A DNA stretch of 48,931 nucleotides, taken from positions 1 to 48,931 of the forward strand of contig NZ_JAKRFN010000034.1 in assembly GCF_022348085.1 (NCBI RefSeq). The letters are read 5' to 3'. The DNA comes from Mycobacterium sp. PSTR-4-N. Its GTDB lineage: Bacteria; Actinomycetota; Actinomycetes; Mycobacteriales; Mycobacteriaceae. Each line of letters starts with the position of its first letter. Positions within the stretch are counted from its first letter, which is position 1. This document shows, one piece after another, positions 41,914-48,931 of the stretch. The notes below the pieces were generated by a model, which was given only the letters and a program-made list of their open reading frames with translations, was not told where the DNA came from and ran no database searches. Position numbers and translations under genes: made by a program.

Positions 41914-43122
41914 ATGGGTCTACGTGGCGAGGCGGCCATCGTCGGTTACGTCGAGCTGCCACCCGAGCGGCTGAAGTCGGCGGGCGTGGCTCCCTTCATG
42001 ATCGAGCAGTGGGCGGAATTGGCCGCGGCGGCGCTGGCCGACGCGGGCTTGTCCGGTGAGGACGTCGATGGCATCGTCACCACCAATCTCGCCGAGTCGG
42101 AGATCTTCGTACCGTCGACGATCGCCGAATACCTGGGCGTGCGTGCGAATTTCGCCGAGCTCGTCGATCTCGGCGGGGCCAGCGCGGTGGCGATGGTGTG
42201 GCGCGCGGCCGCGGCGATCGAGCTCGGCATCTGTGACGTCGTCGTCTGTGCGATCCCGGCGCGATATCTGACGCCGACTTCGCTGCGGCGGCCGCGGCCG
42301 CTGACCGATGCGGTGTTCTTCGGTGCGTCGAGCAATCAGTACGGTTCCCCGCAAGCCGAGTTCGAGATCCCGTACGGCAACGTCGGACAGAACGGGCCAT
42401 ACGGTCAGGTCGCTCAGCGCTATGCGTCGATCTACGGTTACGACGAACGCGCCGTGGCCAAGATCGTGGTCGACCAGCGGGTGAATGCCAACCACACCGT
42501 CGGAGCGATCTGGCGGGACGTTCCGCTGTCGATCGAGGATGTGCTCGCCAGCCCGGTGATCGCGGATCCGCTGCACATGCTCGAGATCGTGATGCCCTGC
42601 GTCGGCGGGGCCGCCGTGGTGGTGACCGGCGCCGAGGTGGCCGCCCGTGCGACCCGGAGGCCCGTGTGGGTCAAAGGGTTCGGCGAGCAGGTCCCGCACA
42701 AGACACCCACCTATGCCGACGACCTGTTGCACACACCGATGATCCGCGCCGCAGAGACCGCGTTCGCGATGTCGGGTCTGAGCCGCGCGCAGATGGACAT
42801 GGTCTCGATCTACGACTGCTACACGATCACGGTGCTGCTGAGCCTCGAGGACGCGGGCTTCTGCGCCAAGGGCGCCGGCATGCAGTTCGTCACCGAGCAC
42901 GACCTGACCTTCCGTGGCGACTTTCCGGTCAACACCGCCGGCGGCCAACTCGGGTTCGGCCAGGCGGGCAACGCAGGCGGGATGCACCACGTGTGCGATG
43001 CCGCCCGGCAGATCATGGGTCGTGCCGGGGCGGCGCAGGTGGCGGACTGCCACCGGGCGTTCGTGTCCGGCAACGGCGGGATCCTCTCCGAGCAGACCAC
43101 CCTCGTACTGGAGGGAGACTAG
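41914..43122 (+). CDS. Thiolase-like lipid-transfer protein, probable aldolase (Ltp2-type)
   Basis: A 402-aa thiolase-superfamily protein of the SCP-2/Ltp group. At the place where thiolases carry the nucleophilic Cys the sequence reads DLGGASAVAM (residues 85-94), with no Cys, so a thiolase reaction is unlikely. Ltp2 of cholesterol breakdown also lacks this Cys and works as a retro-aldolase in complex with a DUF35 protein; here the next gene is such a DUF35 protein. The late motifs YDCYTITVLLSLEDAGFC and GGQLGFGQAGNAGGMHH fit the family. ATG 41914 has AGGAG 8 nt upstream. Confidence 0.87.
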   Translation: MGLRGEAAIVGYVELPPERLKSAGVAPFMIEQWAELAAAALADAGLSGEDVDGIVTTNLAESEIFVPSTIAEYLGVRANFAELVDLGGASAVAMVWRAAAAIELGICDVVVCAIPARYLTPTSLRRPRPLTDAVFFGASSNQYGSPQAEFEIPYGNVGQNGPYGQVAQRYASIYGYDERAVAKIVVDQRVNANHTVGAIWRDVPLSIEDVLASPVIADPLHMLEIVMPCVGGAAVVVTGAEVAARATRRPVWVKGFGEQVPHKTPTYADDLLHTPMIRAAETAFAMSGLSRAQMDMVSIYDCYTITVLLSLEDAGFCAKGAGMQFVTEHDLTFRGDFPVNTAGGQLGFGQAGNAGGMHHVCDAARQIMGRAGAAQVADCHRAFVSGNGGILSEQTTLVLEGD

Positions 43123-43530
43123 ATGAACCTCGAGCGGCCGATGCCGGTGAAGACGCCCACCACGGCACCCTTCTGGGACGCGCTGGCCGAACGCCGGGTG
43201 GTGATCCAGTACTCGCCGTCGGCTCAGTCGTATGTGTTCTACCCGCGTGTGCGGGCCCCGCGCACGCTCGCCGACGATCTGGAATGGCGCCAGATCTCGG
43301 GAATGGGAACGCTGTACACCTACACGGTCGCGCGCCGACCCGTGGGACCGCATTTCGCCGGCGCAGTTCCCCAGCTGCTGGCGATCGTGGAATGGGATGA
43401 GGGACCGCGGTTCTCGACCGAGCTGGTCCACGTCGAGCCGGCCGACATCACCATTGGCATGCGGGTCCGTCCGGTGTTCTGTGACTACCCCGAGCACGAC
43501 ATCACGATGTTGCGCTACGAACCGGCCTGA
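43123..43530 (+). CDS. DUF35 OB-fold protein, partner of the Ltp protein
   Basis: A 135-aa protein that starts directly after the Ltp stop (TAGATG), so the two should be made in equal amounts. It has the PFWDALAERRVVIQY and ISGMGTLYTYTVARRPV segments of DUF35/OB-fold proteins. The zinc-ribbon, usually two CxxC pairs around a YPR motif, is degenerate: QYSPSAQSYVFYPRVRAPRTLAD has no Cys at all. It probably shapes the active site or gates CoA substrates of the Ltp protein. Confidence 0.88.
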   Translation: MNLERPMPVKTPTTAPFWDALAERRVVIQYSPSAQSYVFYPRVRAPRTLADDLEWRQISGMGTLYTYTVARRPVGPHFAGAVPQLLAIVEWDEGPRFSTELVHVEPADITIGMRVRPVFCDYPEHDITMLRYEPA

Positions 43531-43594
43531 CCGCCGTGTAATTTCGAGCCGAACTCGCACGGGCGGTGTCCTCGCCCAGAGGGGAGCGGAGTCC

Positions 43595-44740
43595 ATGCGC
43601 GAGACCGTCATCGTCGGAGCGGTGCGCACACCTGTCGGTAAGCGCAACGGCGGATTGTCCGAGCAACACGCGGCAGATCTGTCGGCGCTCGTGCTCAACG
43701 AACTGCTCGAACGGACGGCGGTCGATGTCGAGCTCGTCGACGACGTCATCTGGGGTTGCGTGTCGCAGGTCGGTGACCAGTCGAGCAACATCGGGCGGTT
43801 CGCGGTGCTGGCGGCGGGCTGGCCCGAGCGGATACCCGGCACGACGGTGAACCGGGCCTGCGGATCCAGCCAACAGGCGCTGGATTTCGCGGTGCAGGCC
43901 GTGATGTCAGGCCAGCAGGATCTGGTGGTCGCCGGGGGAGTCGAGGTGATGAGCCGGGTTCCGCTGGGTGCAGCGCGCGCCAGCGGCATGCCCTATGGGC
44001 CCAAAGTGCTTGCCCGATATGACGACTTCTCGTTCAACCAGGGCCTCTCGGCGGAGATGATCGCCCGCCGGTGGAACCTGTCGCGCGCACGACTCGACGA
44101 ATACTCCGCGCGCTCGCACGACCTGGCCGCCACCGCCCAGGACAACGGTGCCTTCGCTGACCAGATCGTGCCGGTCTTCACCGGCACCGACGTCGTCACC
44201 GCCGACGAGGGTATCCGGCGCGGCACCACCGTGGAAAAACTGGCGGCGCTGAAGCCGGCATTCACCGACGACCGGGTGATCCACGCCGGCAACTCCTCGC
44301 AGATCTCCGACGGGGCGGCCGCCCTGTTGGTGACGACCGCGGAGTACGCGGTGAATCTGGGTGTGACGCCGTTGGTGCGCTATCGCGCCGGCGCGGTGAC
44401 CGGGGCGGATCCGACGCTGATGTTGACCGCGCCGATCCCGGCGACGGAGAAGGTCCTCCACAAGGCCGGCCTCGACCTTGGCGACGTCGGGGTGTTCGAG
44501 GTCAACGAGGCGTTCGCGCCGGTGCCCCTGGCGTGGCTGGCCGACACCGGCGCCGACGAGGCCAGGCTCAACCCGCTCGGTGGTGCCATCGCGCTGGGTC
44601 ACCCGCTGGGCGCGTCGGGCGCGGTGTTGATGACGCGGATGATCCACCACATGCGCGACAACGACATTCGCTACGGTTTGCAGACGATGTGTGAGGGCGG
44701 GGGCACCGCCAACGCCACCGTCGTCGAACTCGTGGCGTGA
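43595..44740 (+). CDS. Acetyl-CoA acetyltransferase (thiolase)
   Basis: A 381-aa true thiolase with all catalytic groups: Cys89 (NRACGSS), NEAFAPV, His336 (LGHPLGASGA) and Cys366 (CEGGGTAN). It probably cleaves a 3-ketoacyl-CoA made in the cluster. ATG 43595 has GAGGGGAGCGGAG upstream and a 64-nt gap to the DUF35 gene. It converges with the next dehydrogenase with only 4 nt between stop codons. Confidence 0.92.
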   Translation: MRETVIVGAVRTPVGKRNGGLSEQHAADLSALVLNELLERTAVDVELVDDVIWGCVSQVGDQSSNIGRFAVLAAGWPERIPGTTVNRACGSSQQALDFAVQAVMSGQQDLVVAGGVEVMSRVPLGAARASGMPYGPKVLARYDDFSFNQGLSAEMIARRWNLSRARLDEYSARSHDLAATAQDNGAFADQIVPVFTGTDVVTADEGIRRGTTVEKLAALKPAFTDDRVIHAGNSSQISDGAAALLVTTAEYAVNLGVTPLVRYRAGAVTGADPTLMLTAPIPATEKVLHKAGLDLGDVGVFEVNEAFAPVPLAWLADTGADEARLNPLGGAIALGHPLGASGAVLMTRMIHHMRDNDIRYGLQTMCEGGGTANATVVELVA

Positions 44741-44744
44741 TCGT

Positions 44745-46043
44745 TCACTGGTTGCCGATGTCGCGTTCGAGGTGTTCGGCCAATCGCGCCCGCGCCGCGT
44801 CACGCTTGCGCGGCAACCACTCTGACGGCCACACGTCGTCGCTGGCGGAGTAGGCCCGCAACACCTGTTTGGCCACCGTGGTCTTGTGCACCTCGGTCGG
44901 ACCGTCGGCCAGTCCCAGTACCGCGGCGCCGGTCACCATGGACAGCAGCGGCATCTCGTTGCTGACCCCGAGTGCGCCGTGCACCTGCATCGCACGCCAG
45001 GCGATGTCGTGCAGCACCGTCGGCATCACGACCTTCACCGCCGCGATGTCCTTGCGTACGACCTTGTAGTCGTTGTACTTGTCGATCTGCCATGCCGTGT
45101 AGAGGACCAGCAGGCGGAACTGCAGCAATTGTGCGTAGCTGTCGGCGATGTAGGCCTGCACGGTCTGTTTGTCGGCCAGCAGACCACCCGCGGTCCGGCG
45201 GCTCAGGGCGCGCTCGCACATCATGTCGATGGCCTTGCGGGCCAGCCCGATGGTCCGCATGGCGTGGTGGATGCGGCCGCCGCCCAGCCGGGTCTGGGCG
45301 ATCACGAAGGCCTGTCCTTCGCCGCCGAGCAGCGCTGAATCCGGCACGCGCACATCGCGGTAATGGATCAGCGCATGGCTGCCCTCACCGTCGGGTTCAC
45401 CGTGCAGGCCGACGGTGCGGACGATGTCCACTCCGGGGGTGTCGGTTGGGATCAAGAACATCGACATGCCCTGGTATGGACTCACATCCGGGTTCGTCAC
45501 CACCATCACGATCAGGAACGACGCGGTGGCGGCGTTGGAGGAGAAGTACTTCCAGCCGTTGATCACCCAGTGGTCCCCGTCGCGAACCGCGCGGGTGGTG
45601 AACTGCGTCGGGTCCGCGCCGCCCTGCGGTTCGGTCATCGAGTAGCTCGAGAACAGTTCGCCGTCGAGCAGTGGCCGCAGGTAGCGCTCCTTCTGTTCGG
45701 GCGTGCCGTAGTGCGCGAGGATCTCCGCGTTACCGGTGTCGGGGGCTTGGCACCCGAAGATGACCGGTGCCCAGGCCGAGCGCCCGAGGATCTCGTTGAG
45801 CAGCGCCAACTTCAGTTGGCCGTAGCCCTGCCCGCCGAGGTCCGGACTCAGATGCGTCGCCCACAGCCCTTTCGCGCGCACCCGGCGTTTGAGGTCGTCG
45901 ACGACGGTGCGGCGCGCCGCAGTCAGCGGGGTGTACTGCAGGTGCGGCCACACCAGATCGAGGGGCTCGACCTCGTCGCGGACGAAGGCGTCCGCCCAAT
46001 CCAGCAGCTCCTGATAATCGGGGTCGGTAGCGAAATCCCACAT
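44745..46043 (-). CDS. Acyl-CoA dehydrogenase, ACAD10/11-like length
   Basis: A 432-aa dehydrogenase slightly longer than usual (about 380-400 aa). It has SMTEPQGGADPTQF instead of SEPGAGSD, HWVINGWKYFSSNAATA, and the C-terminal MQVHGALGVSNEMPLLSMV and LADGPTEVHKTTVAKQVL. These features fit the subfamily acting on longer or branched acyl-CoAs. ATG 46043 has GAGGAGG 6 nt upstream. It is transcribed against the thiolase cluster and therefore not in its operon. Confidence 0.9.
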   Translation of the reverse strand: MWDFATDPDYQELLDWADAFVRDEVEPLDLVWPHLQYTPLTAARRTVVDDLKRRVRAKGLWATHLSPDLGGQGYGQLKLALLNEILGRSAWAPVIFGCQAPDTGNAEILAHYGTPEQKERYLRPLLDGELFSSYSMTEPQGGADPTQFTTRAVRDGDHWVINGWKYFSSNAATASFLIVMVVTNPDVSPYQGMSMFLIPTDTPGVDIVRTVGLHGEPDGEGSHALIHYRDVRVPDSALLGGEGQAFVIAQTRLGGGRIHHAMRTIGLARKAIDMMCERALSRRTAGGLLADKQTVQAYIADSYAQLLQFRLLVLYTAWQIDKYNDYKVVRKDIAAVKVVMPTVLHDIAWRAMQVHGALGVSNEMPLLSMVTGAAVLGLADGPTEVHKTTVAKQVLRAYSASDDVWPSEWLPRKRDAARARLAEHLERDIGNQ

Positions 46044-46122
46044 GCGGCCTCCTCGTCGCGGTGCGCTCACCTCACCCTGTCCGCGTGGTGCTGGCGGCGG
46101 AGCGTTTTCGGGTCATTCGGTA

Positions 46123-46138
46123 TAGCCTCGGCCGCGTG
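46123..46138 (+). promoter_or_regulatory. Candidate leaderless promoter of the IspD-like gene
   Basis: TAGCCT (46123-46128) ends 8 nt before GTG 46136 with no Shine-Dalgarno. Confidence 0.35.
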
Positions 46139-46813
46139 GACCTGACCGCGATCGTTCCCGTGCCGGCGTCTGTGGCCGATCGGGCCGATACCGTGCTGAC
46201 GCCGATCGCGGGCGAGTCCGCACTGATCCGGGTGGTGCGAGCGCTGGCCGAGGTCGCCACCGTCGTGGTCGCTGCCGCGCCCGCGCTGGCGGAGCCGGTC
46301 GGCGAACTGCTTGATGCGCAAGGGTTTTCGCAGGTATCAGTGGTTGCAGCGGCGGCGCCCGGGGACGCCGCGGGCTGTGTTGCGGCGGCGCTGGAGCAGG
46401 CTGCTGCCGCCGGGGACGTTCTGGTCCACGATGTCGGCTGGCCGCTGGTGGACCCCGAGGTGGTGCACCGGCTGGTGGCGGCGCTGCATGACGGCGCGCA
46501 GTGGGTGGCGCCCGCTCGGCCCGTCACCGACAGCATCAAGGCCGTCGACGACGACGGCGTCATCGTGGCGACACTGGATCGCGCGGAACTGGAGGTGGTG
46601 CAGTACCCGCGCGGGTTCGCCGCCGACGTGTTGCGACGCGCCGTGTCCGGCGTCGCGGCCGACCGGTTCGACGACCTCGACGCTGTGCTGTCCGCCCACG
46701 CCACGCTCCACCTCGTCACCGGCGACCCTCACGCGTTCGGTGTCGAGCTGCCTCGCGACGCCGACTATCTCGCGGCCGTCATGGCGAGCCGGCAGTCCGG
46801 TTCTGCGCGGTGA
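46136..46813 (+). CDS. Degenerate IspD-like nucleotidyltransferase-fold protein
   Basis: A 225-aa protein with the IspD fold (2-C-methyl-D-erythritol 4-phosphate cytidylyltransferase). The C-terminal half keeps VTDSIKAVDDDG, LDRAELEVVQYPRGF and VTGDPHAFGVELPRDADYL, all close to canonical IspD. The N-terminal nucleotide-binding loop, AAGxGxR in real enzymes, is replaced by VPVPASVADRAD, and HDAARP reads HDVGWP. It is therefore unlikely to bind CTP normally. GTG 46136 is chosen from the fold start and a nearby -10 box. Its last 35 nt overlap the convergent ispD-like gene. Function unknown. Confidence 0.78.
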   Translation: MDLTAIVPVPASVADRADTVLTPIAGESALIRVVRALAEVATVVVAAAPALAEPVGELLDAQGFSQVSVVAAAAPGDAAGCVAAALEQAAAAGDVLVHDVGWPLVDPEVVHRLVAALHDGAQWVAPARPVTDSIKAVDDDGVIVATLDRAELEVVQYPRGFAADVLRRAVSGVAADRFDDLDAVLSAHATLHLVTGDPHAFGVELPRDADYLAAVMASRQSGSAR

Positions 46814-47495
46814 GCAGGTGATGGGCCACCGCGACGTCGCCCGGATAGGTCACCTTCAGGTTCGCCGCGCTGCCGGGGAAGGTGTGCACCGCGACGTCGG
46901 TGTAGCGCTCCACGCAGGACGAGGTGTCGGTGCCTTCGAAGCCGTCGCGCTCGGCGCACCGATAGGCGGCGAGCACCTCGCGCGCGCGAAACGCCTGAGG
47001 GGTCTGCACCCGCACCACCGCCTCGGTCAGCGGTCGCACCACGCCGTCTCGCACGCGGGCCAGACCGGTGACCGCGACGGTGGGCAGCGCTCCGCCGACG
47101 CCGCGGGCCAGAGTGATCGCCGTGGCGAACATGCCCGCGTCGGCCAGCGGGCGGGCGGCATCGTGGATCAGCACCACGTCGACGGCACCGGATTCGATGT
47201 CACCGGCCAGGTGGCGCAGCACATTCAGCTCGGATTGGTGCCGGGTCGGTCCGCCCTCCACGAACTCGACAGCAGCGCCGGGCAATTCGCGGGCCACGGT
47301 GCTGCGCGCCAGGTCCGATTCGCCCTGCCGGAACACCAGCACGGTGCGCGCCACCTCGGGCATGCGGGCCAGCGTGTCCAGCGACCACACCAGCATGCTG
47401 CGGCCGTCCAGCCTCAGGTAGGCCTTGTTGCCGTCGGCACCCACGCGGGAGCCGCTGCCCGCGGCCAGGACCACGGCCACCGCGTCGGAATCCAT
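46779..47495 (-). CDS. IspD-like cytidylyltransferase
   Basis: A 238-aa protein with the nucleotide loop VVLAAGSGSRVGADGNKAY and the acidic LIHDAARPLAD of IspD. The later motif DTIK is replaced by TGLAR, while VQTPQAF is kept. Thus it has an intact nucleotide site but a changed methylerythritol-phosphate site, complementary to what the convergent neighbour retains. It may be a second IspD, or a cytidylyltransferase for another sugar or polyol phosphate. ATG 47495 lies 7 nt from a TACTGT box. The classical mycobacterial ispD is linked to ispF and is probably elsewhere in the genome. Confidence 0.82.
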   Translation of the reverse strand: MDSDAVAVVLAAGSGSRVGADGNKAYLRLDGRSMLVWSLDTLARMPEVARTVLVFRQGESDLARSTVARELPGAAVEFVEGGPTRHQSELNVLRHLAGDIESGAVDVVLIHDAARPLADAGMFATAITLARGVGGALPTVAVTGLARVRDGVVRPLTEAVVRVQTPQAFRAREVLAAYRCAERDGFEGTDTSSCVERYTDVAVHTFPGSAANLKVTYPGDVAVAHHLLTAQNRTAGSP

Positions 47496-47507
47496 GGAGG
47501 CACAGTA
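47493..47507 (-). promoter_or_regulatory. Candidate leaderless promoter of the ispD-like gene
   Basis: On the minus strand TACTGT (47507-47502) ends 7 nt before ATG 47495; no Shine-Dalgarno at usable distance. Confidence 0.45.
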
Positions 47508-47514
47508 TCTCCGG

Positions 47515-47520
47515 TACGGT
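47515..47520 (+). promoter_or_regulatory. Candidate -10 box of the LtrA-type gene
   Basis: TACGGT lies 29 nt before the GTG at 47549; GGAAGGGGG follows as Shine-Dalgarno, so this transcript would have a short leader. It is back to back with the ispD-like promoter. Confidence 0.35.
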
Positions 47521-47548
47521 CCACACCCAGCCCGGAAGGGGGTAGCCG

Positions 47549-48811
47549 GTGACCGAACAGCCGCACGCGCCGAGCTCCGCGGCGCATCGCGCCCGGAAGA
47601 TGATCGGTCGCGATCCGCACGAGTCCCATCGCGCCGCGACGCCGCTCGAGCTGCTCTTCGACCTGACCTTCGTCGTCGCGTTCGGGATCGCGGCCTCGCA
47701 GCTCGCCCATCTGCTGGCCGCAGGCCACGTCCTCGCCGGGCTCGCAGCGTTCTTCTTCGCGACGTTCGCGGTGAGTTGGGCGTGGATCAACTTCAGCTGG
47801 TTCGCCTCGGCGTTCGACACCGATGACTGGGTGTACCGCCTGACCACCATGCTGCAGATGGTGGGGGTGATCGTGCTGGCGCTCGGGATTCCGGCGTTGT
47901 ACAGCTCGATCGAGCACGGCGGTCACGTGGACAACGCCGTGGTCGTCGCGGGCTACGTCGTGATGCGCGTGGCGATGGTGACGCAGTGGCTGCGCGCGGC
48001 GCGCCAGGACCCCGCCCACCGCGGCGCGTGCCTGACGTATGCGCTGTGGATCACGCTCGCGCAGGTGGGCTGGATCGTCGCGATCTTCGTCCACACATCG
48101 CTCGCCGTCACCGCCGTGATCGTCATCGCGCTGGTGCTGGTCGAGCTGATGGGCCCGGTGCTGGCGGAGTCGACTCGCGGTGGCACGCCGTGGCACGCCC
48201 ACCACATCGTGGAGCGGTACGGGTTGTTCACGATCATCGCGCTCGGCGAGGGTGTGGTCGGCACGGTCGCCTCGCTGACCGCCGTGGTGGAGGCACAGGG
48301 CTGGACGTTCGATGCGGCGTTCGTCGCGGTGGCCGGCATCGGATTGACGTTCGGCATGTGGTGGACCTACTTCGCGCTGCCGCAGGCCGAGATCCTGCAC
48401 GTGCGCCGCGAGCGCTCGTTCTGGTTCGGCTACCTGCACATCATCGTGTTCGGAGCCATCGTGGCCACCGGCGCCGGTCTGCACGTGGCGGCGTACTACG
48501 TCGAGCACCACACGGAGCTCGGATCGGTGGCCACGGTGCTGACCGTCGTCGTGCCGGTCGGGGTGTACCTGCTGATGATCTACGTGCTGGGAGCGGTGTT
48601 GACGCGCACCCTCGCGCTGTTCCACGTCGCGGTGATGCTGGTGACCGCAGCCGTACTGGCGGCGGCGGTGGTGTTGGCGGCGGCCGGGGTGTCGATGGCC
48701 AACTGCCTGCTCGTCGTCACCCTCGCTCCGGTCGTCTCGGTCGTGGCGCACGAGCTGCGGGGCCACCGGCACACTGCCGCCGCGGTCTCCCGCGCACTGG
48801 AGAACCGCTGA
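47549..48811 (+). CDS. Low-temperature-requirement A (LtrA) family membrane protein
   Basis: A 420-aa polytopic membrane protein with about ten to twelve hydrophobic segments. The N-terminal RAATPLELLFDLTFVVAFGIAASQLAHLL and the central HIVERYGLFTIIALGEGVVG are characteristic of the LtrA family. Members are needed for growth at low temperature in Listeria; the biochemical role is unknown. GTG 47549 has a strong GGAAGGGGG Shine-Dalgarno. Confidence 0.88.
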   Translation: MTEQPHAPSSAAHRARKMIGRDPHESHRAATPLELLFDLTFVVAFGIAASQLAHLLAAGHVLAGLAAFFFATFAVSWAWINFSWFASAFDTDDWVYRLTTMLQMVGVIVLALGIPALYSSIEHGGHVDNAVVVAGYVVMRVAMVTQWLRAARQDPAHRGACLTYALWITLAQVGWIVAIFVHTSLAVTAVIVIALVLVELMGPVLAESTRGGTPWHAHHIVERYGLFTIIALGEGVVGTVASLTAVVEAQGWTFDAAFVAVAGIGLTFGMWWTYFALPQAEILHVRRERSFWFGYLHIIVFGAIVATGAGLHVAAYYVEHHTELGSVATVLTVVVPVGVYLLMIYVLGAVLTRTLALFHVAVMLVTAAVLAAAVVLAAAGVSMANCLLVVTLAPVVSVVAHELRGHRHTAAAVSRALENR

Positions 48812-48842
48812 TATAGATCGAGTTAGTCCTTCTCAAATGCCT

Positions 48843-48931
48843 CCGGAGGTGTCAGGAAGGGATCTGTAACCGATCTCTTTGGGGTCCGTATGTTGACGCG
48901 CGCGGACCTCCTGACACGCCCCGGAGGTGTC
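48843..48931. repeat. Inverted and direct repeats at the window edge, possible mobile-element end
   Basis: GTGTCAGGA (48849-48857) and TCCTGACAC (48909-48917) form perfect 9-bp inverted ends of a 69-bp segment. CCGGAGGTGTC at 48843-48853 recurs as a direct copy at 48921-48931, 78 bp later, where the window stops. This fits a small inverted-repeat element or the outer end of an insertion sequence (IS256-like ends look similar, from memory). No transposase is inside the window. Confidence 0.4.

Noticed and set aside
41920..43989. Minus-strand open frame of 689 codons opposite the Ltp and DUF35 genes
   Set aside because: Runs across several real genes and their intergenic junctions; composition is typical of an antisense shadow.
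47414..48772. Minus-strand open frame opposite the LtrA-type gene
   Set aside because: Extreme His/Asp/Arg composition, opposite hydrophobic helices; a codon-structure artefact.
48843..48931. Start of a CRISPR array (direct repeat CCGGAGGTGTC)
   Set aside because: Only two 11-bp copies 78 bp apart with inverted repeats inside; no cas gene nearby.

Overview
The window is chromosomal DNA of a GC-rich actinobacterium, almost certainly an environmental, rapidly growing mycobacterium (Mycobacterium/Mycolicibacterium). The gene order from about 1 to 34.2 kb matches the remembered Mycobacterium tuberculosis order Rv1316c to Rv1343c: 5S rRNA, ogt, alkA, adenylyl cyclase, nucS, Rv1322, epimerase, fadA4, thioredoxin-like protein, glgB, glgE, glgP, dinG, pncB, clpS, DUF2017, P1 peptidase, mec, cysO, cysM, rhomboid, murI, Rv1339, rphA, rdgB, DUF3817, lprD. 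This comparison is from memory; no search was run. Frequent GTG starts, TANNNT -10 boxes right next to start codons, GlgE, NucS and a WhiB protein fit the same assignment.

Layout. (1) 0-2.2 kb: the end of an rRNA operon (5S plus a strong terminator) facing the alkylation-repair operon alkA-ogt. (2) 2.2-7.9 kb: an acyl-CoA block on the minus strand, made of two acyl-CoA dehydrogenase subunits, a double-length CoA transferase and a frameshifted LysR regulator. (3) 8-13.7 kb: class III cyclase, divergent nucS, a small Zn-type protein, methylmalonyl-CoA epimerase, fadA4, a DUF3817 protein and a thioredoxin-fold/TPR protein. (4) 13.8-21 kb: alpha-glucan metabolism, glgE-glgB divergent from glgP. 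(5) 21-26 kb: a lipoprotein metallopeptidase, then pncB-dinG divergent from clpS. (6) 26-33.4 kb: a tightly packed plus-strand run with proteolysis, the CysO/Mec/CysM cysteine pathway, rhomboid protease, glutamate racemase, a cAMP-phosphodiesterase-type metallohydrolase, RNase PH and the nucleotide-pool sanitiser RdgB. (7) 33.4-34.3 kb: two small membrane or lipoprotein genes and tRNA-Leu(UAG).

From 34.3 kb to the end the genes no longer follow the M. tuberculosis order. This part holds an alpha/beta hydrolase with a CRP-type site upstream, a WhiB6-like gene divergent from a TetR gene with two operator-like palindromes between them, a sulfatase/SRPBCC pair, a second TetR gene divergent from a catabolic acyl-CoA cluster (fused double acyl-CoA dehydrogenase, Ltp-type thiolase-like protein, DUF35 protein, thiolase), another acyl-CoA dehydrogenase, two IspD-like genes that collide tail to tail, an LtrA-type membrane protein and, at the very edge, inverted and direct repeats that may be the end of a mobile element.

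No CRISPR array, prophage or complete transposon was seen. The items most worth following up are the Ltp/DUF35 pair with its missing cysteines, the convergent IspD-like pair, the fused versus split acyl-CoA dehydrogenases, the CTG start inferred for rdgB, the twin palindromes between whiB and tetR, and the many start codons placed 7-9 nt from a TANNNT box.
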